Positions 22,215 through 33,685 of a stretch of 64,000 nucleotides of DNA are shown piece by piece (within the stretch, counting starts at the first letter, position 1; every line of letters begins with the position of its first letter). Below the pieces are notes generated by a model. The model saw only the letters and a list, made by a program, of their open reading frames with translations, made no database searches and was not told the DNA's origin. The position numbers were made by a program, and so were the translations under genes. The stretch lies in NCBI GenBank assembly GCA_022702545.1, contig JAHRBC010000001.1, forward strand, positions 5,022,001 to 5,086,000, in the 5' to 3' direction. Source of the DNA: Phycomyces nitens (lineage: Eukaryota; Mucoromycota; Mucoromycetes; Mucorales; Phycomycetaceae).

Positions 22215-24822
22215 ATGAATAGCTACATTGATTCAGTAAGTGGAGATTACCTCCTTTGATCCAGCAAGATCTCATCAGAAACCCACAGGTTCACATAACC
22301 AGCAGTCTATCACGGTCAACCAGTCGCCATACTCCTTTTCATAACCCCAAAATACTTCGACCCTTTCCTTCCTCCAACACTGATCCTATTGGAAATGAGA
22401 TAAATACACCCGAGGGTACCTATGGGATATCGCAGGAAGTCTACAACAAAGATATCCTACCTCAATTCGCTACCGGAACACGTTTATGCCTTTCTGAGAC
22501 GGCCTCTCTACGTCCCCAGCCAACAAACTCACTTGGAATCCTCTCCACCAAAGATTCTTCAGCATCTTCTTCAGTATCCGAGCAATTAGCTCAGGGAGAA
22601 AAGATTGAATGCAATGGAATGTATTCTGTCGAGGAACGTGAAGAGGACGAATGGGATGAGCGTGCCGATAATCCTTTGCCTAGCATTCATGTATCCACCC
22701 TCCAGGCACTTCCGATCCCAAATTCTTCTTCACATCGAGCCTTTAACTATAACGACCAAGGCTCTCCATGTCGACCCCAACCAGAAGGAGGGTCGCTTTC
22801 AAAGTCTAGTTTAAGAGTCTATCCTCTGAGCGGATCATATGCCCAGGATCCTGTTGGGCTTTCCGTTGAGATGGCTCAGGATGACCTATCTTCATCATTG
22901 GGTGGCAGCAGTGTGGGGTCACTTTCGTCCTTATTCAGTAAAGGGCTCCGACATCACTCGCACGCAAAAAGACCCAAGAATAGCCTGGCTAAACAGAAAT
23001 CATCATTTATCAACAAGGTTATTGTTCACGATCAATTGACAAAGATACTGTCTGGAAGGACCAGTGAAGACAATTACATGTTTACCAATATTGGAATGAA
23101 TTTTATGTGGACAGATGGGAAAAATAAAGTAAGTGCCTTTAAAGGAATATTTCCTTTTGGCTGCGAATTCCCTTTTCGTCAAAGGATTCTGTCTTACAAT
23201 CAAGAACTTCTTGTTAGGAATGTCTGACGAACATTGTATTCTCAAATGCCTATCCTACCTGCCATGATCTAAATAGACACACCAGTTCAACAATGGAGCA
23301 TATGGACATCATCATTGGCTTCTCTTCGGGCGACTTTATATGGTATGATCCCATCAGCCACAAATATTCTCGCTTCAACAAGAATGTAAGCCACACTCTA
23401 GAAAAATAAAAATACAAAAAAGAGAGTTTAATATTTTCTGCCTTGATTTGCAGGGAATTCTTAACAATTCAGCTGTAACGACTGTCAAATGGATCCCGGA
23501 ATCCGAAGATTTGTTTTTAGCCGGATTTGAAGACGGAACGATGCTTATAATAGACAAGGAGCGGGACGACCAGTCGCTGAGCATACCGGTGGTCCCAAAC
23601 ACATGGGCAGACGAGCAGTAGGTTGGTTGCCAAGCACAACAAGCCGTCTTGACACCCTTTTTAGATTCAAGGTGTCCAAGCCCTACCGACACTCCAAATA
23701 CAATCCTGTATCCCATTGGCGTGTTAGTAAGAAGGCAATCACAGGTAATCTTTACAACCAATTTGGCCAGCCTAACATCCTCTTGCTTTCTTTATAGCCT
23801 TTTGCTTCTCCCCTGACGGCTCACATGTGGCGGTTGCTGGTCAGGACGGCCTAATGAAAATAATTCAATACAATCAGGAAAAGTAGGTTAAATCTTGTTG
23901 ATCTACAGCGTCCCTTTTTTATTGTGCTAAAAAGGTTTCTGGATCGTCCAATTGGGAATGTAAAGGCTGTGTGATATATACATGGGCTATTTTGGCAAGA
24001 TAAACTGCGTAGCCTGGAGTCCGGACGGAAAGTACATTTTGGTAAGTCCTAGCAATCGTTTTCCCATTAAAGAGTTGTCTCAAATGAGTGTGTCAGACGG
24101 GTGGACAAGATGACCTGGTCGCCATTTGGTCTTTCCCAGAACAGCGTATCGTGGCCCGTTGCCAAGGACACAAATCATGGGTAAGATGAATAGCTAGATA
24201 TCAATTGGACTAACTCTCTTTAGGTCAACGGGGTGGCCTTTGATCCTTGGCGATTTGACGGCAAGGTCTATCGATTTGCAAGCATCGGTGAAGACTGCAA
24301 TTTGATAATGTGGGATTTCTCTGTCAATGCGTTACATCGACCCAAACAAGTATGTGAAACACATCACAAACAGTGAAAGTCAGGGGTTTCTTGAGTCGAA
24401 CGTTTCCATTTACAATCCAATAGAAGATCAAGCAGGCACCCGTCAAGACTGTCCAGAGTCCTCACTCATCAAGGCCCCAATACACAGAGAATGAGGACAA
24501 GGAAAAGCGGACCAGCCGACTGTTTAACTTTAACCATCCCAAGAATGCGTCAGAAACGACCGGCAATGGCAAGACGGGGAAGCGCACGTCGGTGGGCATT
24601 ACCTTCAATGGCTCAATGTGGTCCCTGGAAGCAGAGGAGACGCTTCACACCCAATTGCCCGTGTTTCATCGGTTCCTCAACAAATCCCAGGTTCCCTTTC
24701 TCCAGCCGGTTAGTATCCAGACAATCCATGCTGACCCATGCGTAGACATAGTGTTTAGAAAGGATTCTATCCATACAACAGATCGGCGAGGAAGAGTGCG
24801 TAAATGGGACCGCCCAAAATAA
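22215..24822 (+). CDS. creC: WD40-repeat protein of the CreC/WDR20 family
   Basis: WD40 partner of a deubiquitinase (CreB in Aspergillus, USP12/USP46 in animals), known from carbon catabolite repression. Ten exons: 22215-22235, 22289-23128, 23218-23385, 23454-23617, 23665-23744, 23798-23882, 23966-24041, 24097-24180, 24224-24349 and 24424-24822, giving 680 aa. The first ~280 residues are Ser-rich and poorly conserved, with a PEGTY segment. Family signatures follow: [19 protein letters not shown], then [46 protein letters not shown] and a C-terminal blade ending [11 protein letters not shown] seven-residue first exon is needed because the long exon has no usable ATG; its acceptor could be at 22264 (29-nt intron) or 22288 (53-nt intron), both in frame, and I prefer the latter. 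Confidence 0.88.
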
Positions 24823-25269
24823 ATAAGTGCTAGAGTGTAACGGTTATTCTTGTTCCTGTGATGTACGTCATGCTCTGTTGAGTTCAAATGTAAAGACAAA
24901 CACAAAGAAGTCTGTCTGTTGGCACATGCCTTTCAATTGGTCCTTTTGGTTCACGGTATCCATAGCAACATTTCAGTCCGGAGGGATCACATGAATGGGA
25001 TTCTTGCGACCATTTCAATGACCTCTTTGTATATCACTATTCCTCTCCAAATCCCAATTGTATCGGGAATGATCCGGGGATGCATAAAGCCAAAACAGAT
25101 ATATCTTAATTATTTATATAAGCTTGTATTTATATTCATTTTACTTTTTTTATTTTTATATATATTTATTTTTTATTTTTTTTAAAAAAATAAAAAGAAT
25201 TCAAATGGTTTTTTGATCTTCTTCCGTTCTTTCTCTTCATCAAAATTAATTACATTTATACACTTTACA
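24823..25269. other. Intergenic
   Basis: Terminator of the WD40 gene and promoter of the SWIRM gene. A T/A-rich low-complexity stretch spans about 25120-25200. No gene seen. Confidence 0.55.
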
Positions 25270-26183
25270 ATGCAAAATACCCAGGACAAATACTCTTCTT
25301 GCCATGCCCTCTTATCCCCACCATTAACCCCTGCAGAGTCAAAAAAGCAACTCAAGCCATTCTATACCACCACCAAGAATTCACTCTTACCACCCTTGCT
25401 GCCTTCCAGGAAGCAATTCATTCAGGACTATGCACGGATGATCTACTTCTTACGACCTTGCTCAGATACCTCGATCCACAAAAGAGGTCGTGAAAGGGTC
25501 TTTTCACTCGACCTCAATCTACTGCCTAAGCCCAACCTTAAGCCTATCAGATTACAGTCAGCCTCTCAAACATCTCTCGGCAAGAGAAACGGAAACCGCT
25601 GTGCGAGGTTGGACAAGTCTGGAGCCAGTAGAAAAAGGCCGTCAGTACCCGCCCAGCCTACCGAGTCCAAGCGTGTTTCAAGGACACCTGCCGTAGTAAA
25701 CCATCTTCAATTCTCTGGGACATCACTAAAGAAAGAAAAGGCCGATGCAGCAATTGCATTCGACACCATTGACATTGACACCCAGGACTCTGAACACTTT
25801 GGACCTCATTGGGTCCCGAATCTGGCAGCATTGGATCAAATCCAAGTAAAGGTCGTCTGGAAAGGTAAAATGACACACATACAATATAATTGATTGTCTT
25901 ACACAATTCGACAGGTGGCCCGCTTCAGATCAATGACCAGCCCTATTTTGATCGTCTGCATCCCGTCGAGGTTTCGATGGCATCTACGCTTCGACTGAGT
26001 CCTGTGCAGTACTTGCGATGTAAACGCGTTCTTATTCGTGCTGCACAAGAGTACGGAGAGAATGAAATGCCATTTAGGAAATCAGACGCACAAAAACTGT
26101 GTCGAGTGGACGTCAATAAGACCAGTGCGCTCTGGACAGTGTTTGGACAGTTGGGCTGGATGGGTGGACGATGGCCCAATTAA
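25270..26183 (+). CDS. SWIRM-domain protein
   Basis: Two exons, 25270-25864 and 25915-26183, with a 50-nt phase-1 intron, give 287 aa. The first ~190 residues are Pro/Ser/Lys-rich, begin with LLSPPLTPAESK and are probably disordered and nuclear (KR-rich stretches). The C-terminal ~90 residues form a SWIRM helical domain: WVPNLAAL, FDRLHPVEVSMASTLRLSP, QYLRCKRVLIRAA, AQKLCRVDVNKTSALWTVFGQLGWM. SWIRM domains bind DNA or nucleosomes in chromatin complexes. The layout of a short fungal protein with a C-terminal SWIRM domain recalls yeast Fun19/Yor338w and the S. pombe Clr6-associated Laf proteins. This is a domain-level call; the complex is inferred. Confidence 0.85.
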
Positions 26184-26501
26184 AAAAAATAATAATAATC
26201 AAAAATCAAAAATCAAAAAATTATCAATGTATATTCTATAGTTTATTTGGTATCAGTAGATCATAAAGAGAGACCATCTTATACTTTTAATAACAGCCAT
26301 TCTTCATGTGACTCTTGGCCGCGAGATGCCATACACTCTCAGTGAATATGATTCTTGTTTTCAATTGAGCGACATGCTTCGAATGCCATGAAACACAAAG
26401 ATCAGTAAATACTGGTGCACTGACAACTCAGGGGAAACACAAATAACATCAAAAAGAGAGAATTGAGCACAGTTTTACCATAAAAATACTCATCAAAACA
26501 C
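26184..26501. other. Convergent intergenic gap
   Basis: Space between the 3' ends of the SWIRM gene (plus) and the small membrane-protein gene (minus). AAAATC-type short tandem repeats follow the SWIRM stop. Nothing else seen. Confidence 0.5.
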
Positions 26502-26999
26502 TCAATCATCCAAAGATCCCCCCAAATATTTGTCTGTAGCTAATTGCCTGTGCTTGCTTTGAATCTTGTTCAACTCCCGCCATATGGTGTAAAAATATGC
26601 TCTGCCGTGTAACCTATAAACAAATTTTTAGATTGAAGAGCATATATAATAAACTATGGCCTACATACATGTTCCAAGCCCAAGCGTAGCAAAAACAAAT
26701 CCCTAAAAGCCCATGCTCATGTTTATATTGGCAAGAACATATGCTGGTCGGATCTCTAATTGAATCTAACCTGCCAAAACGCTGCTCAGCACCTTCATTG
26801 GATATAGTTGTATTGCCGCCTTAATCTCAATCGCCGCCTAAAACAACAAGAAACTTTTTTATTTTATTTTTCATTTTGATATCAAGATATCTTCCTTTTT
26901 TTTTAAGAGGATTGTTTACGCTAAAAAACTTAGAACCAAAGCAAGGCAAGCTGCACAAGATAGTGCTGCGGTTCTAACTATGATTGTACGCTCGGTCAT
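26502..26999 (-). CDS. Small putative two-TM membrane protein (four exons)
   Basis: I do not recognise this gene. On the minus strand four short exons join through GT-AG introns without a frame conflict: 26999-26937, 26837-26771, 26702-26669 and 26613-26502, giving 91 aa. Exon joins are phase 0, 1 and 2, and every acceptor is TTTAG- or TATAG-like. The protein has a hydrophobic N-terminus (VRTAALSCAACLAL), a second hydrophobic segment (VLSSVLAGICFCYAWAW), then a basic polar tail (RAYFYTIWRELNKIQSKHRQ). Size and shape resemble small mitochondrial inner-membrane subunits, but I cannot name one. The start and first exon are the weakest part. Confidence 0.42.
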
Positions 27000-28002
27000 A
27001 GGGCAAATGCATCATCATTATCATCGTTCTCTATACAGGCAACATGATTTGGCCAAGCTAATTTAATGCTGTAGTTGTGCTTCATTGTTAAGGCTCTTCA
27101 CACGCGAGCGTAGCACTGGATTTGGTTACTTGGTCCAATGCTTGGCATCTGACAGTTTCATGATCACTTTCTTTGTAAAGAAATATACATGTATTTATGA
27201 ATAATGTTAGGGAATTACACGACATGTTTGTTGACATGCATAGACTGACCTCATCAGCACAACCCCCAAAACAATCATTTGTATACATTGATAACTGAAC
27301 CATACAACTTTACCTTGTCGACCGGTCTGCCTGCATTCTTCCTAGCAACTCAACCATCATATTGATCACGCAAGTCGTACGTGATTATGAATTGGATTCG
27401 AGCCATTGGTTTTGGGCGGAGTCAGCAAACGATCTAAGAAACCAAAAAGCCTATTTGGCTCTCCAAGACGTACAATTTTCCGATGTTCATTTCATATGTG
27501 AGACCACTTGGACCAAGAGACTTGTACGACATTTTAAGCACCTTGGGGAACAAACACAAGTCATGATAATTTATATATATATGTATATATTTATTAAACT
27601 AGTTTTTTATTATTATTATTATTGTTGGTTTTAGTCAATAAATATACGAGTACCTTGAGAACTACTGCGACCAGCACGTGTCAATGAAAACTCTAGCCCA
27701 TCTTTACAGTTGCTCTTTGCACCTTGGCTGCTCTCTCAGCCATAAGGATAAATAAAAATAAAATAAAAAGAGGGGGCTCTTAACCCCTTGCTCTTTTTAT
27801 TTAATTACTGCTTCGTAATTAGTTTCAAAATCATATATCTAAAAGAGAACCTCCAAGAAAGCAGAAAAAAAGGAATGGATTACAGTCCCAAGAATTCACA
27901 TTGACCAATCAACAAGGTTCCTACGTCACTCATTCAAGCGCTGAAAGAAGACTTTCTTGAATTTTTTGCCAGTTGTTCTTCTTATTTTCTTATAACATCA
28001 TC
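27000..28002. other. Intergenic between small minus-strand gene and SVF1
   Basis: About 1 kb, divergent arrangement. The open frame at 27362-27634 has no ATG start and matches nothing I know. A minus-strand ATG near 27530 opens a short AKR-like start that quickly ends. (TTA)n at about 27606-27622. The last ~150 bp should be the SVF1 promoter. Confidence 0.5.
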
Positions 28003-29300
28003 ATGGCATCTTGGTGTGAGTAAAACCCTTGCTGGGACGCTTGTCTGTGGATATTTTATTAACGGTCCAATAGTCTCCCAAATCACCAGCACAGTCTCAA
28101 ACGTCACCGGCCTTGGCACAAGCGTTGAGCCCATCAAGACCGTAGCAGAGACTGTCCAGAATGAGCAATACTACGGCAAGCTGGCCGAGCATGACCTTGA
28201 CTGGACCTTGGCTTCTGGATCTTCTACAGAGAACCAGGTTTTCTATGTTTCGACCAACAACGGTGGTTTTGCTTTTGTCCAGTTGATTCATTCGAACATT
28301 GGGTAAGTTGATGACCATGTGTATGGAAATATGCGCCCACCCAACCGGCAAAACAGAACCATGTCACTAAGATGCTTTATAAAATAGTCTCTGGAACCCC
28401 ACCGTGTCTTTCACTTGCCGTTTCTATGAGCCCGCAACCAAGACTAATGTGTTCAAGAACATCAATATGTCCGCTAAATTTGAACTCTCGGCCGACCGTC
28501 GTTCCGTCAAGACCGACAACTTCAACATCACCTTGGACCCCACCTTGACTACCTACAAGATCCAAATCACCCACCCTGACCTCATCGTCTCGCTTGACTT
28601 TAAGCGCGTAGACCGTGGATTCAAGGTAGGCGAGGGCAAGACATACCTCGGTGGTGACCAGGGATCCGCTGCTGGTTTTGTCTCGCACAAATTCTGGCCC
28701 AGAGCAGAGGCCAAGGGTACATTTATTGTCGACAAGACCATTCATGATGTCGAAGGCCAGGGCATGTTTATTCATGCTATCCAGGGTATGCAGCCTCAGC
28801 TTATTGCCTCCAACTGGAACTTTGTCAACTTCCAATCCAAGGATGCCTCGCTGTCCATGATGCAGTTCACTACTACTAAGCAATATGGTGCTGTTGAGAT
28901 CAACCAGGGCTCGGTTGTTCTGGACGACAAGCTCATCTGTGTCTCTGTTGACAACCATGTCGAGCTCCTGGATCTTAAAAAGGACGAGGAGACTGAGTAC
29001 GACATTCCTCAGAAGATCAAGCTGACCTGGCGTGGTAAGACCATTGCCGAGGAAGGCAGCACCGAAGAACCCAAGGATGTGTCTGTGGTCATGGTTGTGG
29101 AAGTAAAGACTCTGGTGGACAAGATTGATATTTTGTCAGAGATTCCCTGGTTCCTCAAGAAACTTGTCCAGACCTTTGTTGTCAAGCCTTACATCTACCA
29201 GTGGCTTGATCAGGCTACTGCTGAAATCACAGTTGGTGACAAAAAGGTCGAAGTCCAGGGCAGCTGTTTCCAGGAACTGGTCTTTGTATCTGGCTTCTAA
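28003..29300 (+). CDS. SVF1: Survival factor 1 (Svf1-like) protein
   Basis: Svf1 is a fungal lipocalin-like protein with two beta-barrel halves, needed for oxidative-stress survival and reported to carry ceramides between ER and Golgi. Three exons, 28003-28015, 28074-28302 and 28388-29300, give 384 aa. The first exon is only 13 nt (MASW plus one base), so unspliced reading from the ATG stops after six codons. Conserved parts seen: the amphipathic N-terminus followed by YYGKLAEHDLDW, FYVSTNNGGFAFVQLIHSNIG, TYLGGDQGSAAGFVSHKFWPR and the C-terminal QGSCFQELVFVSGF. Yeast Svf1 is longer (about 480 aa). The protein is rich in favoured codons, which suggests good expression. Confidence 0.9.
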
Positions 29301-29852
29301 ATAACATGGGATTTTTTTTGTGCACGACATATTCACACATATTCACCCAATCTCTTGTATTCTCGCCTACTTCTTCAATCCGCACAGACAACCACAATCA
29401 ACCCCAATCTCAATCTTAATCTCAATCTTAATCTCAACCACAAACCACTCACACTTACACCAACATACACACTATTGTAACTACTTTTTCTCTTGGAGTT
29501 GAAGCAGAAAAAATTCTTTTTTTGTTGTTGGCACAACCGCCATCAAAACTAGTCTTTGTAGGTCCCAAGGTGGCTTCCACTATAAAGGACAAACTATTGC
29601 TGTTGTTATTATTTATCTATAATCTACGTTATTTTAATATAAAATTGAAAGAAGTTCAAAAAAAATATATAACTTTTTTGCTTGTTCCCACTAAAGTCAT
29701 GTAAGCTGTTGTCCTTACCAATAAGATCAAATGAAAAGAAGAATAGCAGTCACACGCTTGTTTTTTTGAACTACACTTGGACTTGGCCGCGACGTGTTTT
29801 TTTCTTTGACCGCTTGCATCAACGAGCTTTGATTCCGTCGCATTAAGCCATC
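29301..29852. other. Intergenic, SVF1 terminator and TMA46 promoter
   Basis: Contains a tandem CAATCT/TTAATCT stretch at about 29398-29440 and AT-rich sequence. A pyrimidine/TTTTTTT-rich block lies just upstream of the TMA46 ATG. No gene seen. Confidence 0.5.
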
Positions 29853-31185
29853 ATGCCACCCAAGAATAAGCAAACGAAGAATGAGAAGAAAAAGACCGTC
29901 AAGGTCGCTGATGACAAGACCTTTGGCATGAAAAACAAGAACAAGTCTGTCAAGGTTCAGAAATACATCCAGCAAGTCCAAGGTCAGGCTATGGCCAACG
30001 TAACAAACGTAGGTCACAAAGAAAAAAAAAGCCTTGCACAAGGAATAATTGCTCACCGTTCTACTTGTACAGTCATCGAATAAGGAAAAGATTGCCGAGA
30101 AAAAGGCTTTGGAACAGAAGCGCAAGGAAGAATTGGCTGAACTGTTCAAGCCTGTCCAGACACCACAAAAGGTGCCGTTTGGAACTGATCCCAAGAGTGT
30201 CATTTGCCAGTATTTCAAGGCTGGTCACTGTGAAAAGGGTTCCAAGTGTAAGTTCTCTCACGACTTGAACAGTGAGCGCAAGGTCCAAAAGAAAGATTTC
30301 TACACCGATTCCCGCGCAACCGATGAAGGTAATTTAAGATGGATCATTTACAGAGGAAGCACCAGACTGAATATATGTGGGATTTTGGGGCTGGTTAGAT
30401 ACTATGGATAGTTGGGATCAAACAAAGCTTGAGGAGGTTATCAAGAGCAAGTCTGGAAAGCAGCCTCCTACAGATATTGTGTGCAAGCATTTCTTGGAAG
30501 CCATTGAGAACAGCAAGTATGGTTGGTTCTGGGAATGTCCCAATGGTGGTAAGTCTGTGTATCCGAGTGATTCAGAGAAAATGGTCTTGACTTTTTATAT
30601 ATTTGGCTAGGTGTTGAGTGCAAATATCGCCACGCTCTTCCTCCTGGTTTCGTTTTGAAGTCAAAGAAGGATAAAAAGGATGATAAAAAGGAGATCTCAC
30701 TCGAGGAGTTCTTGGATACAGAGGTAAGAAGAAGAAAAAAAAAAATATTTGGTACAAGACCATGGAAACTTAGATTTTATTGGCATCATTAGCGTCACAA
30801 ACTTGGTCCCAACCAGACACCTGTTACACTCGAGTCCTTTATGCAGTGGAAGAAGAACAGACAGGTAGCCAAGGAGGCTGAAGAGGCTGCGATACGTAAA
30901 CAGAAGGAGACCAGATTCAAGGCTGGTAGATCCCAGGGAATGTCTGGAAGAGATCTGTTTGACTTTAATCCTTCTATGGCTGCTGATGCCGATGAGGATT
31001 TGGATGCCTTTGACTTGACAGAGTTTGATCGTGTTGAGGCAGAGAAGGAGCGTGACAGACAAGAACAGGCAAAGTTCTTGGGCACTACTGTGGATGCATT
31101 GACTTTGGAAGACAAGCCTAAAGAAGTAGCTGTTGATGAGGACCTCTTTGCAAAAGAAAACTTGGATGACCTAGATGATGATTAA
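29853..31185 (+). CDS. TMA46: CCCH zinc-finger DRG-regulating protein (Tma46/ZC3H15, DFRP1)
   Basis: Ribosome-associated partner that stabilises the translational GTPase Rbg1/DRG1. Five exons, 29853-30008, 30073-30328, 30399-30548, 30611-30723 and 30793-31185, give 355 aa, close to the yeast protein. Order: Lys-rich N-terminus ([14 protein letters not shown]), first CCCH finger CX7CX5CX3H (Cys-97, Cys-105, Cys-111, His-115), a second wider finger CX17CX6CX3H after DIVCKHF, then the DFRP region ([32 protein letters not shown]) that contacts DRG, and an acidic tail ending DDLDDD. All motifs are in family order. All introns are GT-AG with phases 0, 1, 1 and 0. Confidence 0.95.
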
Positions 31186-31468
31186 ACAACAACAACAAAC
31201 AACAACAAAAAAAAACTTGAAAAGAGAAAGAAAAGAGGAAATACATTTATTTCCATACAACTCAACCCTCATAAAATAGAAGAGAAGAGTATAAAACAGT
31301 GCCAAAAAAACACATTTATATATATATATTTTATTTTATTTTTATATAATTTACTTTATATTTTGGCTTTATGAGCCTTGTTTTATAACTAGAGACTAGA
31401 GACTAGAGGCTAGAGGCGAGCATGTTGGGTAAGCAAATAATGTCTAGCATTGAAAATCCCCACTTGGG

Positions 31469-32438
31469 TCAGTTGTAAGGCACACGAACAAATTTTCCAG
31501 AGTCAGTCTGGGAGAGCATTTCTTTGTAATATTCACGGACTTGTCCTTCAAGATAGATGGATTTATCGACCTGGTTCATGATACATTTGTGCTTGAATAC
31601 AGATGTTTATAATTGAATAAACTTACCTGTGGTCTACACACCAGCAGCACCTGCTGTGCCTCTACAGGTGTTAAGCGATAGACTCTAAGCAAGTAACACA
31701 GTGCAATCACTGCACTTCGACCTCTTCCAGCTGAGAAGCACAAATTAAGACATGCTGATGTGCATATGTTCTTCTTTTGTGCACATGAATAAAGATGACT
31801 AACCTTTACAGTGCAAATATATTGCTCCCTCAGTATTATCTATAGCTTCAATAATCGAATTCACTCCTTTGGTAATCACATTTACAGGCGGAATACTGAA
31901 GTCTGTAGTAGGTAATCTGACTTGCTGAATCGATAGTTCGTTGTACAGAGACAAATATCCCGGGAATTCAGCACACATGTTGATAACAGTACATAGATTC
32001 TCTCGTGCATGCAAATGTTTGATATAAGAAGGAGTTGGCAGGGCACCCAGAATCAACCGCTTATCAACACTAACCAGACAATTCATTATCAAGTTACTCT
32101 ATATCTTCATACTCTTACTGATCAAACCAAGCCCAGCCAGTGAAACAGCCGAATATATGAACTGCAGCCTAGTGAAAAAAGATGTGTTCAGCACAAGGAA
32201 ATGATGGAAAATCAATGGGCTTTTGAAGCAGGTTTACTTTGTTATAGTATAAAAGGATGATAAACGTTGCCCAGTTAAAGAACCCGGCATTTTCTGACAC
32301 TTCAGAAAACATTTGGTCGCTCAAAAGCTCTTGTGCTCTTGTATCAGAAGCCTCTCCATCATGAGACACTTTATATGCCTGGTTAATGCCTAACGAGGAT
32401 TTTTGGGTAGTTAGAGGACGCTTGTAAGCATCTGTCAT
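31469..32438 (-). CDS. PTPMT1-like dual-specificity phosphatase
   Basis: Minus-strand gene of five exons: 32438-32238, 32168-32119, 32069-31804, 31730-31627 and 31570-31469 (240 aa). The core reads WAWFDHVDKRLILGALP, then INMCAEFPG, then the P-loop HCKAGRGRS (Cys-171, Arg-177, a CX5R signature split by an intron after HCK) and a QVREYY helix. This order is typical of PTPMT1, the mitochondrial phosphatase that dephosphorylates phosphatidylglycerophosphate for cardiolipin synthesis, although ascomycete yeasts use Gep4 instead. The N-terminal ~75 residues are an extension with a hydrophobic segment (NWATFIILLYY), possibly a membrane anchor. The start ATG at 32438 is the first in frame. A different substrate cannot be excluded. 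Confidence 0.85.
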
Positions 32439-33357
32439 CAAGATCAGTAGATTGCCGAGCAATGTCGGTTTCGAATCAGAGAAAGAAGTTTGCTAAAAGA
32501 TGGCGTGTTACATTGAAAACAAATACAAGGCATCAAAGTTCCTGTGACTTTGGAGCTGTTGGTATTCCAACAAATGCCAAACATCTTTATTGAAAAAAAC
32601 ATTACTTTTAACGGTTGCCATTTGCAGTTATTATTTTTTATTAAAAAAAGGACGTTTATTAAAAGCCAACTAGACTTCTTTGTACCGCAGCTCTTGTTAA
32701 AGAACACCTTCAAGGTAACTCTGGAATAAATAAAGAGACAAATGGAAACATACCAGACTCTAATGTTTGAGCATTTAGATCTGTAGATCATTCTAGGTTG
32801 CACTGCGTTTTTAATGGTTCACAAGTTGTTCATATATATGTATGTCCATCAACTATGGATCTGATTGGACAGAATGGCTAGCAAATGTAGATGATATAAA
32901 GATAACATTTAACCTTGCCAGTAGAAATCTAAACGGTTGAAAAATATGACAATGCTGGTGAATAAAGAAGAAGGAAACATGGTTACCATCAATTAGCTCT
33001 ATAGATTCTGTAAATTCCTTCTTGACAACATTATAGTCTCTGCCATGATACTTGAGAGGTGTTTAGAAGCGGAGGGTACAATTAACCAGAATATTCAATT
33101 CAACAAGACATTATATAGAGTCTCTAAAGTATACACTGTTTACCACTTGTCCAGCACTAGCGTTTTTGAATACTCAAGATTGTATTTTTAATCTTGTCCA
33201 ATTAAATCCACACTTTATAGGCCAAAATGTATCTGTAGTTTGTGAATTACTGGTGAAAACACTTTATGCAAAATATTCGTGACTTCATTTTAACCTTACC
33301 ACCCCCATTCACCACATAGTTCCACATTTCTACTTAATAATAATACTAAAAAAAACA
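32439..33357. other. Divergent intergenic region
   Basis: Shared upstream DNA of the phosphatase (minus) and the HP1-like gene (plus). No convincing exon; ORFs at 32444-32803 (minus) and 32544-32729 (plus) overlap each other and match nothing I recognise. Confidence 0.5.
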
Positions 33358-33645
33358 ATGGCTGAAAACCTCATCAACACACATGCAATCGACGAAGATT
33401 CCGAACCTCTCGAAGAAGAAGAATATGAAGTTGAATCTATAATAGATCATAGATGCATCAAAAATAAAAAAAAAGTACGCGTCTATAGACATTCACACAA
33501 TTCAAGTGATGGGTACTAAGATATTCTAGGGAAAGTCTGGATGGTTGTTCCAATACCTCATCAAATGGAAAAATTATGATGAATCAGATAACACTTGGGA
33601 AGACATAAAAAATGTGTAAGTTGATATAATAGATCTCAATACAAT

Positions 33646-33685
<40 letters not shown>

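Noticed and set aside
23935..23965. First AG acceptor (23934) for intron 6 of the CreC-like gene
   Set aside because: Using it gives an in-frame stop before the [14 protein letters not shown] block; the AG at 23965 keeps frame and the family sequence.
27430..27540. Minus-strand ATG opening with a start like that of aldo-keto reductases (YKSLGPSGL)
   Set aside because: Similarity stops after about 11 residues and a stop follows within about 33 codons; no further reductase motif is found downstream, so it is a relic at best or chance.
27362..27634. 90-codon open frame upstream of SVF1
   Set aside because: No ATG at its start, no motif, and it runs into an AT/TTA simple repeat.
29398..29440. 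CAATCT/TTAATCT tandem as a binding-site array
   Set aside because: Imperfect low-complexity repeats are common here; no known factor motif matches.
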